In this document: one piece after another, positions 26,923 through 36,228 of the stretch
Position numbering within the stretch: position 1 is the first letter of the stretch
Layout of the letters: the number at the start of each line of letters is the position of its first letter
Notes under the pieces: model-generated
What the model was told of the DNA's origin: nothing
Seen by the model: only the letters and a program-made list of their open reading frames with translations
Database searches by the model: none
Position numbers and translations under genes: made by a program
DNA from: Tetrahymena thermophila SB210
Taxonomy: Eukaryota > Ciliophora > Oligohymenophorea > Hymenostomatida > Tetrahymenidae
Length of the DNA stretch: 64,000 nt
NCBI RefSeq assembly: GCF_000189635.1
Contig: NW_002476163.1
Coordinates: 682,001 to 746,000, forward strand
Direction of reading: 5' to 3'

Positions 26923-27780
26923 TCAGAATATATAACATTTACAATCTTCCTACTCTCCATGATCCTCTACAATTTATCCATCATTATTAAAGTTTTATAG
27001 TAGTCTTCTGCGTTAGGGAGTACTATATATTTACTAATCTGAGTAACCTTCTTCATATTAAATTTAATTAGGTATTACTCTGATTGATTGAGAAACATTA
27101 TTCTCAGGATATAAAACTCTGCTTGCATTTAAAGATTTTGCTTCCATTTGTATGTTATTCTTTATCTATTCCTTTTCTCTGTTAAGATTCATAAAATAAG
27201 AATAATTTTGATTTTATTATTCTATAGTTTATTGCTACGAAAGAAGTTAATTAGCTCCTAGTTGTGAATAAGAGTTATTTAGATAAAAATTTTAGGAATA
27301 TTGCACCATTCTTGATTGATGAAGCTGATTTTATTCCTCATTCATGCTGATAATTGTAAGGCGTATATCATGCTAAATACCTTTTGCTATTTAAGTGTTA
27401 TCAAAATAATCTCTTTAAGAGACTCGTTTCAATTCATCCTTAAACTCTAAAACCTTTTCTATAAATTAATCTAAGAGGATCAAAGAACGAAAAAATAGGT
27501 CTTTAACATCTTATAATTGATTTATTTATGTTATAAATTCTCTGCAGCATTAGCTTAAACCTACTGCTGACACCGTATCTGCACTTTACTATAAATTTAA
27601 TACTTCTCTCACAGTCTATTTTATATTTTATTATTCTCTCTGAATTGAAATATATATTTTTGATAAACTGTCGTCAACTGTAATTTTGTCAAAAGTTAAA
27701 AGCATGTTTGTATATTATTTTTCATCTCCATTAAATTTTTATATCCCTTAGTTAATATTTATCTAACGTGCAAGTTGCAT
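26923..27780 (-). CDS. Unrecognised helical protein with C-terminal CaaX-like box, 285 aa
   Basis: A single uninterrupted frame runs from ATG 27778-27780 to TGA 26923-26925. An in-frame TGA lies about 40 nt upstream of the ATG, so the start is well bounded (a second Met is 32 codons in). The first 150 residues look helical, with heptad-like stretches (QREQQNIKQTVREVLNLQQS, FRSLILLDQFIEKVLEFKDE), suggesting a coiled coil or helical bundle. The second half is Gln/Asn/Tyr-rich. The last residues read EDCKCYIF, so the final four, Cys-Tyr-Ile-Phe, fit a CaaX prenylation signal with a neighbouring Cys. If prenylated, it would be a peripheral membrane protein. No known domain was recognised and the function is unknown. 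Confidence 0.72.
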
Positions 27781-28059
27781 TTCTATGTTTTCTCCTTATC
27801 TACAAAATAAAAACTTACTTGTTCAGAATAAATAAATATTTATTTATTGCTTAAAATCTTTAGATTATTTAATTTATTTTTATTAATTAATTGATTAGCT
27901 AATAAATTTTTTATGCACAAATTATATTTTTCCAGTAAATTAATTTTTTATTAAGATGAATAACAAATATAACAAAAAACATCCAAACCAATACTAACTA
28001 TCTTTTACATACAAAACATTTAAATTAAAATGTAAAAGTATGTTAAATTTAAATATAAT

Positions 28060-28371
28060 TTTTTTCTATCAAAAAAACCTAAATAAAAAGATCTATCCCT
28101 ACATATTTAATTTTTTAGTTCATAGTATTTGATAGTATTAGTTCTTTCAGTAAATAATCTCTTGTTGAAAGTTTCTAAATTATCAAGTAAATAAAAATTA
28201 TTTTCATAATTTATGCTAACTTGCATTTTTTTATATCAAAAAAACCTTGTTTTTTTAGAACTTTATCATTGCATATTTGATTTTTTAGCACATGGCTTTT
28301 GATAGTATTAGTTCTTGTCAGTAAATAATCTCTTATTAATGGTTTCTAAATTGTCAACTTAATAAAAATAA
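28060..28371 (-). repeat. Imperfect tandem duplication covering the last exon of the 28266-28863 gene
   Basis: Two related copies, about 28060-28197 and 28226-28371. They share long blocks such as gatagtattagttctt and cagtaaataatctctt. The right copy contains the working terminal exon and its 3' splice site. In the left copy the acceptor AG (on the minus strand) reads AC, and one base is missing inside the exon, shifting its frame. Confidence 0.75.
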
Positions 28372-28863
28372 TAAATATGTATTAAAGTTATTTTAAATAA
28401 AATTTACTATTTTGAGATGTATTTTAAAGAGGAGCAGACTTTCTAGCACCATTTTAGACTTAAACAGCAGGCTCTAATTCATTTTTTAATTCATAATAGC
28501 TTTTAGAAGACTTATTTAGTTCTAAAATCATTTTCTCTATTTTTAAATATCATTTAATAAAATTAATTCTAGCAAATATTAGTTACCTTTATTTGTGTTT
28601 TTTGGATTGTCTAGAATTAGTAGCTCTATTGATTAACTCTTGCTTTTCTACTATGTAAAATTTACATTTTAGAGTTATTGGACTTCTTCATCATTTTCAT
28701 AATCGTCTTCATCATCAGAATGGGAGTTTACATAGACAGCTTTGTTCCGTATTTCAAAAAGCTAATACTCTCCCATTCTCTTTTGAAACGACTAAAATGC
28801 TTAGTTTATTTCTTGCTCTGAAAATTATATTAATTAATGCTTCTGATTCAATCCTCCAATCAT
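28266..28863 (-). CDS. Small acidic/Gln-rich unrecognised protein, 165 aa, 3 exons
   Basis: Exons 28587-28863, 28408-28536 and 28266-28357; introns 28537-28586 and 28358-28407, both 50 nt and phase 1; 498 nt in frame, TGA at 28266-28268. The protein starts MIGGLNQKHQLIQFSEQEIN, then FQSFQKRMGEYQLFEIRNKA, an acidic patch (HSDDEDDYENDEE), a Gln/Ser-rich linker and a basic end (KPCAKKSNMQ). No family recognised. The exon 2-3 junction is supported because splicing there gives a readable exon, while reading through gives low-complexity sequence. Its terminal exon has a degenerate neighbour copy downstream. The 5' end is 551 bp from a divergent MFS transporter gene. Confidence 0.65.
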
Positions 28864-29414
28864 TTTCAAGTTAGAATATTTTTTAAATTGTTGCTAAGCC
28901 TAATTTATGATTATTGAATAAATTATAACTATAATCTTATTATTGTGGGGTAATTTTGTTTTTAAGTTTGTTGCTAAAATGAAATTTAGAGTGAATTTTA
29001 GTAAAAGTAAATTAATTGAAAAGATTATTTTAAGAAATATTTTTCATTGATTTTTGTTTAAAAAACTGAAAATATGATGCAATATCAGTGATACCTTCCA
29101 GAAATTTTATATTAAATGAAAATAGAAAGCACAACTAAATAATTAATTTGGAGTTTTTAAATTATTGTTTAAAATATCTTTGGTGATTTTAATATTTAAT
29201 TGATGAAATTTTGTGATTGACAATTTTAAATACATAATTAGTATCCTTAACAAAAAAAAAGATTAAAATTGATATCATTAATTAAAAGAAATAATTACAC
29301 AACTTCTAGATTTCTATAACCAAAAGGAAATTTATTAGTTATTGAACATTAAAGTAATCAAGTAAAGTATTTTAAAAGTAGATAGATTTATTATATAAAC
29401 TATAGCATTTCAAA
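28864..29414. other. Divergent promoter region
   Basis: 551 bp between the starts of the minus-strand small gene and the plus-strand MFS gene; AT-rich, presumably holding both promoters. No specific motif identified. Confidence 0.5.
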
Positions 29415-30896
29415 ATGTCATTCGACGATTTAGTTAATTTAAGAATTAAGCTAGGCAAATATTAGTATATTGCAATTGCAATATTAGTCATGGTAGATTT
29501 AAATGATGGAGTTTAATTAGTTTTAATGTCCTTTATCAATCCAATTATAAAAGCTGAATGGCACATTTCATCAACAGAAGTTGCTACCTTAACTAGTTTA
29601 TTTTATTTGGGTACTGCATTAGGTTCATGCTGCACTGGCAGTATTGCAGATAGATATGGTAGAAAAATAGCTATTTAGTATAGTTCATTAGCATTATTTT
29701 TAATAAGCAACTCATTTGTATTAGTTAAAACAGTGGGATCTATGGGATTCGTAAGAGTTTTATATGGTTTCACATATGGATTCTCTCTTCCACTTACAAC
29801 ATCTATGCTCAGCGAAATCATCCCTATTTAATATCGTGGTAAAGGATTAGTTTTTCTAAACTTTTTTGTAAGTGTTGGAAAATTAGTAGGATGTATCTTA
29901 GCTATGATTTGTTTAGACAGCTTTACTTCAGGAAATTGGAAATTAATGATGATGTTAAGTTCTATATCTTCATTATTCGTATTTATAGCTTCCTCATCAT
30001 ATTTATAAGAGTCTCCTCGCTTTTTATTAGCTACAGGTAAATAAGAGGAAGGCTTTGACATTATTGATAGAATTATAAAAATAAACGATGCTCAAGCACC
30101 AGTTTTATCACAAGAAGAAAAAGATAGTTTAAAAGCATGGTCTTCATAAGTTTACAATAAGGAACATTAAGCAAGTATATTAGCTTTATTTTAAGACGAT
30201 TTAAAAGGGATTACAATCAGAATGTGGATATGTTGGTTCATGGAGAATGCTATGTACTTTGGGCAGTTAGTAATTATGCCTTTTATTTTAGGGTAATCAA
30301 AAAAAACTTTTGGAAGCTATTTCATAACAATATTAGGAGAAGCACCTTCAATATTTCTTTCAGCTTATATTGTTGATCATCCATTATTAGGCAGAAGAAA
30401 TTCTTTGACAATTTGCTTTGGATTATCAATGGTTTTCCATTTTTTTTGTTATCTTTAAGGAGGAGGAAGTTATTTATCTCTACTCACTTCTGTTGCTAGA
30501 TTTTTTATGAAATAGTGTTATGCTATGCTATATCCTTTTAGTACTGAAGTTTATCCAACAATAGTTAGGACTGTTGGATTTGGAATGTGTGGAGGAGTAG
30601 GTAGAGTAGGTGCTACTTTAATACCTTATTTAATATTTACTCTTATAGATATCGATTTATATTCACCATTCTTAGTTTTTACATTTACAAGCTTATTTGC
30701 AATGATTTCTTCATATACTTTTCCCTTTTGCACCCGTGGCCGCTAGCTCGATCACATTCCCTAAAAGGCAGTTGACAAATAAGGTCATGTACACTATATT
30801 CATGATGAAAAACATCTTGTACATAACTAAGAAACACCTACACCAGGAAACGATTTAGAGATGAAGTTAATAAATAAATCATAAAATTATCATTGA
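29415..30896 (+). CDS. MFS transporter, SV2/organic-ion (SLC22-like) type, 493 aa
   Basis: Single exon, 1482 nt, TGA at 30894-30896. A major facilitator carrier with about 12 membrane helices. The loop 2-3 signature GSIADRYGRK is present (about residues 76-85), and the SLC22/SV2-type motif ESPRFLLATGK follows the sixth helix. A central cytosolic loop of about 70 polar residues separates the halves, and the second half carries STEVYPTIVRTVGFG and GRVGATLIPYL, typical of this branch of sugar/organic-ion carriers. The hydrophilic tail is rich in His, Asp and Lys. Full length for the family and intact. Substrate cannot be deduced; location is probably plasma or vacuolar membrane. Intronless, unlike most genes here. 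Confidence 0.9.
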
Positions 30897-31827
30897 TTAA
30901 AACATTTAAATAAATAAAGATTATATAATTTATAAATATTGGTGAACCACCTTTCAAAATTTTTATAAATGGAAATACTAATTGGAAACAAGCATAAATT
31001 TATAACAAATAAATAAGAAAAAATATTTTGTTTTATTTATTATTAGTTTTTTAAGAATTTTGTTGTAAATATAATCTAAAAAAATCTATTAAATAATAAA
31101 AAATTGTAAAATTAATATTTATTGGTTGAGTTATATTAAATAAGTTCTTATTTTTCTATTATTTATTACACCTTTAAAATGTTTTAATTGAGTCGTTTGA
31201 ATATATATTTTTTGTTGGAATAAGTAAATTTATTTTTTAAAGTTTGATTTAAATAGAAGCAAAATATTTGAGTGTTTTAATTTTATTTAACGTAATTACA
31301 AGTTAGTAATAATTAAATTAATTTGTTATTTATTAAAAGAATAAATTTAAGAAGTGACTTATATTAATTTAAAATAAGACATATAGATGTTTTAACAGAA
31401 AAGACATTCCTTTCAACTAAATTTTTATATTTACTTTTGTACTACAGACTTATTATTTATTTTATTAATAAATATTTAATTATTTTATTAAATAATAATT
31501 CTTAAAAAAATAATTTTCGTTTTAAAAATTATACTTAAAACTTACTTTCAAAAATTTTAAGCAAATATTTCTATTAAATAATTGGATGATAACTTAATAT
31601 TAGCTTTCTTGTTTGTTTGGTTTAGTTATTTAGTTAGTTCTTTATTTATTTGTTTTCTTTTAGTTTAGTAGAATCATCATATTTTTTAAGAATTTTACAA
31701 CAACTAAATTATTAGCTTAAAGTTTGAATATCAAAGAAATTAGTAAAAGTAGAGATTTATAAAATCAAAACTTTTTTAGCAAGTATTTTTTAGAAAATAA
31801 ATTCATTTTAAATTTGATCAAAAAATT
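30897..31827. other. Intergenic, about 930 bp
   Basis: AT-rich spacer between two rightward genes; nothing recognised. Confidence 0.5.
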
Positions 31828-34152
31828 ATGAGCTTCAGATCGACTTCATCTAGAAGCCCTCTTTCAGGATAATCTTAACTCACTTCAAAATCAGATAGTT
31901 CAAATAAATTGATGAATAGAAAATAATTATAATCTGTGATTGTAAGTAAATTTATTAAAGACTACCCTTAACTAGATGAATAAACTATTTCAAATGCTGT
32001 GTAAGATTTTATGTTAAAACTAGACACTAAAATAAATGAACTCAATTTGAAATAACTTAAGAATATTATTAAAGAATTAGCTTTAGAATAAATTAGTTAA
32101 AAAAAATAAATGGTTGTATTTAAACTTTCTAATAGCTAATCTACAATTAGTTGTATAAATGATTAGAAATCGTAGAGTTCAATAGAAAGTATCAGGGATA
32201 ACAAATTTAATCAAGTAAAAAAAGTAAATTATCCCTCTTTAAATTAAAATTATAGAGCTGGTTAATCACTATCACCTAAAAATTTATCAACTTTGTCATC
32301 ATTTAAAGAAAATTCAAATAACCTGGCTGGGTCTACATAACTATCTCTTTCAAATGAATCCAACAAAATCTAAAATATTCAAATGAAGGAATTTGAAAAA
32401 AATAAAATTTCATCTAGTTAAGATCTTTAATGCCCACACTAATAATCAGTATAATCTGTAGGAATAAAATCAATTCTAAAAAAGGCAAATAGAAGTTTGA
32501 GTCCTTAATGTGAAAAAAGGATTCCTCCTTTAAATGATTTGTAAAAATAAAATAGTTCAAGTACTTTATAATAAATCAAATCTAATCCTTTAAATTAAGA
32601 ATAACAACCTCCCCTTCCTACTATTACAAAACCCTCTCTTAAAAAAGATGATAAATTGAATGAAGGATAACTTAAATATTAACACAGCTCAGAAAAGTAA
32701 TAAAATGAAATTTAATAATAAATTATTGAAGAAAATGAAAAAAAATCAACTAAATATAAATAAATTTTACTTGATGATAGCATAAAAGATATATAAAAGA
32801 AATAATTACTTAATGTGTTAGGCTTACCTTTGGGAAAATCCAATAAAAACTCGTATTGGTCTTATTTAGACAAAGTTTAGCACAAAGATTTTCAATAAAT
32901 CAAGTGTTAAAATCAAAATGAGTGGAAGGATAAATTTGAAGAAATAAAAAATATAAGGTAGGAGCATCAAATTTAAGGAGATCTTAAAAAGTAAAATAGA
33001 AATGTAAAATCAGTTCAAAGTGATTATGAGAGTGATGAAGATTCTTTATCGTAAATCACTTGCCATGAAACTGTTAAAGGTTTCGATTATAACAGATAAA
33101 AAGGAAATCTGCTTGAAACTATTTCTTAGTAACAATATATTGATATAAATTATGCAGAAATTGTTAAAAAGAATGCTGAGAATTTAGAAAGGGAAAAGTA
33201 ATAATAAAGGGCAAGGAAAAAAGATATCTAAAAATACTTAAAAGAGTGCTATGATGAATAGGTTATTTAGAAATAAGTAGACAAAAAGGAAGAAATTTAG
33301 AGAGGTAAAGAATTTATAGTTTTCTAAAAGATCATTGAAGAGTAGGAATAAAGAGAAAAACACAATTAAGATATAAATAATACTATAAAATAAGCAAGAA
33401 AGTAAGAGTTAAAATAAAAAGAACAAGACAGATAATTGAATTAAAATAAAAAACTTAATACCTAAGCTGAAACTATGGAAAAATGTTAAAAAGATTTAAA
33501 ATATGAGTAAGAATAAATATACTTGAGGAAGAAGAAAGAATTCGAATTTTATTAAAATGCAATAAAGGAATACTAGTAAGAAAACAGAAAGGTTAAAAAG
33601 AAAGTTGATGAAAAAGAATAGGATAAATTTTACATGTAAAACTACACTAATTATTTAGATGAGTAAGAGGAATAGAGATTGATGATAAATCAATAAAGAT
33701 AGAGAGAGCTCTAAGAATTTTTAAAAAAATAAGCTGAAAGTCATTAAAAATTTAAAGAAAAAAAAATTAAAGAAGAAGAAAGATAATAAATGAAATAGAT
33801 TTTAAATGAATATGTTGAGAGTAACATACAAGAAATAAAGGATTAAGCATATTATAAGAAGTAACTATAAGGTTAACTTAGAGATTTTCTAACTCAATAA
33901 ATTGAAGAAAAAAAAGAAATTTAATAAAAAAATTTTATTGATTATGATAAAATTTAGCTAAAAGCCTGCTAAAAGTATAATGATGCTTAGAATTAATATG
34001 AAAATTAAATAAATGAACTTAAAAAGCAGTAAGAAATTGAAAATTTTTAGTTTCTTAAAGAGCAAATAAAACAAAATTAGCTTAAAAACACGAAGTATTT
34101 TTACCCACTAGCTTACTCTTCAATTCTAGAATAAAAAAATTAGAAATCATGA
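31828..34152 (+). CDS. Large Gln/Glu/Lys-rich coiled-coil protein, 774 aa
   Basis: Single exon from ATG 31828 to TGA 34150-34152, 2325 nt, with very many TAA/TAG Gln codons. The N-terminus is Ser-rich (MSFRSTSSRSPLSGQSQLTS), then a helical segment around residues 40-95 (VIVSKFIKDYPQLDEQTISN). The central third is disordered Ser/Asn/Pro-rich sequence. From about residue 400 to the end the sequence is almost continuous charged helix, e.g. NAENLEREKQQQRARKKDIQ, typical of long coiled coils in ciliary, basal-body or cortical cytoskeleton proteins. The C-terminus KNTKYFYPLAYSSILEQKNQ is more hydrophobic and may be a docking segment. No named family recognised; a cytoskeletal role is an inference from composition. 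Confidence 0.8.
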
Positions 34153-34464
34153 TTAAAATTAATAATCAATATCATTATCATAGCATTTATTTATTTGTTT
34201 CGTAAATAAACTCGATTTAGTATTGTTTTTGATCTTATATTTTTTGAATACAAAATCTTTAGAAAAAAATATTTTTTGTTACTTTCTAAATTTAATAAAA
34301 TGTTAATTTTTCAAAAAATATTATTCAAATTATTTTAATAATGGCGTTTTGTAAAAAATATTCATCTAAAAAAATAAAAATTGGATAAAATAATCCTTTA
34401 ATTTGCTTTTTATCAAGTAAAATTATGATTGAAAATAAATAGCTTTAATAATTAAAAAAAGTGG
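34153..34464. other. Short intergenic spacer
   Basis: About 310 bp between the coiled-coil gene and the tRNA cluster. The T run (minus strand) at about 34454-34461 is the likely Pol III terminator of the first tRNA gene. Otherwise nothing. Confidence 0.5.
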
Positions 34465-34536
34465 CAACCAAGGTGGGACTCGAACCCACAACCTTCAGAT
34501 TAGAAGTCTGCTGCGCTACCATTGCGCCACTCGGCT
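34465..34536 (-). tRNA. tRNA-Arg(UCU), copy 1
   Basis: 72-nt cloverleaf read on the minus strand: acceptor AGCCGAG/CTTGGTT (two G-T wobbles), D arm GCGC/GCGC, anticodon loop CTTCTAA giving anticodon TCT (reads AGA), T arm GTGGG-TTCGAGT-CCCAC, discriminator G. The top anticodon-stem pair is G-A. CCA follows in the genome, then a T run suitable for Pol III termination. Identical to the three other copies. Confidence 0.95.
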
Positions 34537-34760
34537 TTGACAATAGATTATAAGCCAAACTATAATAATTTTCTTTATTTTTAGCTAAATATTTTGAATA
34601 AAATATTTCTTAGAATTAAAATATAAAATACAATTCAGATTTAAAAAATCTTAATTTTATAACTTAATCAAATATAATGTGCTTTTTAAGGTTTGTTATA
34701 TTTTTTAAATTTAACTAAAGTAAGAAAATTATTTAAGTTATTATTATTAATTGTTGTAAA

Positions 34761-34832
34761 AGCCGAGTGGCGCAATGGTAGCGCAGCAGACTTCTAATCT
34801 GAAGGTTGTGGGTTCGAGTCCCACCTTGGTTG
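34761..34832 (+). tRNA. tRNA-Arg(UCU), copy 2
   Basis: Same 72-nt sequence as copy 1, on the plus strand. Internal A box (TGGCGCAATGG) and B box (GGTTCGAGTCC) are intact. Followed by genomic CCA and a six-T run acting as terminator. Confidence 0.95.
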
Positions 34833-34913
34833 CCATTTTTTGATTTGAAATTTATTAACAAATTTGAAAAATAATAAAACATAAATAAATTAATTGTCTG
34901 ATTTATTGTGTAA

Positions 34914-34985
34914 AGCCGAGTGGCGCAATGGTAGCGCAGCAGACTTCTAATCTGAAGGTTGTGGGTTCGAGTCCCACCTTGGTTG
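34914..34985 (+). tRNA. tRNA-Arg(UCU), copy 3
   Basis: Identical 72-nt gene, same orientation as copy 2 and 81 bp downstream of it. Followed by CCA and T-rich DNA. The spacers between copies are unrelated AT-rich sequence, so the repeated unit is little more than the gene itself. Confidence 0.95.
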
Positions 34986-35082
34986 CCATTTTTATTTTTA
35001 TTAGTTGCAAATCTGAATAAAAAATTTATTTTGAAATTTTATTTATATATTGTATAATTAAAGATAAAATAAATAAAAATGG

Positions 35083-35154
35083 CAACCAAGGTGGGACTCG
35101 AACCCACAACCTTCAGATTAGAAGTCTGCTGCGCTACCATTGCGCCACTCGGCT
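35083..35154 (-). tRNA. tRNA-Arg(UCU), copy 4
   Basis: Identical 72-nt gene on the minus strand, so the cluster is arranged minus, plus, plus, minus. CCA and a T run follow on the minus strand. Confidence 0.95.
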
Positions 35155-36228
35155 TTACATGATAATGTGAAAAAATTAAAAAAAATATGTTAAATTTTAA
35201 ATATTAAATGTAATTTTTAGGTTAAAATTTAGCTAACTCAAATTAGAATATCAAAACAAACGCGCCAAATAATAATTAATTTGAGGACAGAAATTCTTTA
35301 TTTTTTCTAAAAATTTAAATTATTTTAAATTAATGATAAAATTATTTAAACATATCTGTCAAAATATATTTTATTATTTAGAAGGAGAGTAAATAAATAT
35401 TTTGTAAATACCTTATAACTTTAAACTAATTCATTTGATAGATTTAGCGCTATTGCTTAAATTCAGAAAACACCATCCAAATTCAATCACATAAATTAAT
35501 TATTCTATTAAATTACTAACTTATTCAAATTATTTTTACAAAATCCTCTCTCGAACACTTTTTAATCATCTAGCTTTTTACAGCAATTATTTAAATTTTT
35601 AATCTAATTAAATTTTTTAATCAAAATGTTTCTTGAATTTATTATATTTGCAATCCAAATAATGTTTAGAATATTTTTTGAAGCTAAATTTTACTTCAAT
35701 TTAAGACAAAATTTAAAAATAATATACATTTTAATCTTTAATATTATTTGATAGAGTTAGGTTGAAGCAAATACTATTTGGATTGGAGAGTAGTGTTTTA
35801 TTTTCAATATAATCTTCTCTCGAACACTTTTTATGTGTTTTCTATTGAACCCCAATTACAATATTTTCGATATACAATAAATATTATTTTATTCAAGATT
35901 AAGTATGTTATATTATTGCCCTTTAATGCTTTCATAAATTAATTTTATGATAAAAACTGAAATGATTTTTTTTAATTACAAAGTAAATTTAGCGTAATTT
36001 AAGGCACACTTTATTATTAGCTAAATACAATAGAAAAATTTGAAAATACATAATTAAAAAAGAGTAAAGAAATTTCATCTCATCCTATAAATAATAAAAG
36101 AAAGAAGAAAATATCAAAACAAATTTTTTTTATAATCAAAAGTGATTCCAATTGATAAAGTAAAAAAAGTTATCAGGAAGGGGAATATTGAGGAGAAAAA
36201 ATAAAAGAATAGCTAAAGTAAAATCACG
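35155..36228. other. Intergenic, about 1.1 kb, with short direct and inverted repeats
   Basis: Between the tRNA cluster and the FHA gene. It contains an 18-nt direct repeat (35547-35564 and 35816-35833) and an 11-bp inverted repeat (35651-35661 and 35775-35785). No coding frame seen; the last 100 bp are open in the FHA frame but lack a better ATG. Confidence 0.5.
35547..35833. repeat. Pair of 18-nt direct repeats (TCTCTCGAACACTTTTTA)
   Basis: Exact copies at 35547-35564 and 35816-35833, both preceded by a nearly identical aatc-type flank. They are GC-richer than the surrounding DNA, so chance is unlikely. Function unknown. Confidence 0.6.

Noticed and set aside
34465..35154. Reading the tRNA anticodon as CTA (a UAG-decoding Gln tRNA)
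   Set aside because: The seven-base loop CTTCTAA with U33 places the anticodon at TCT; CTA would need an impossible stem. The D arm is also typical of tRNA-Arg.
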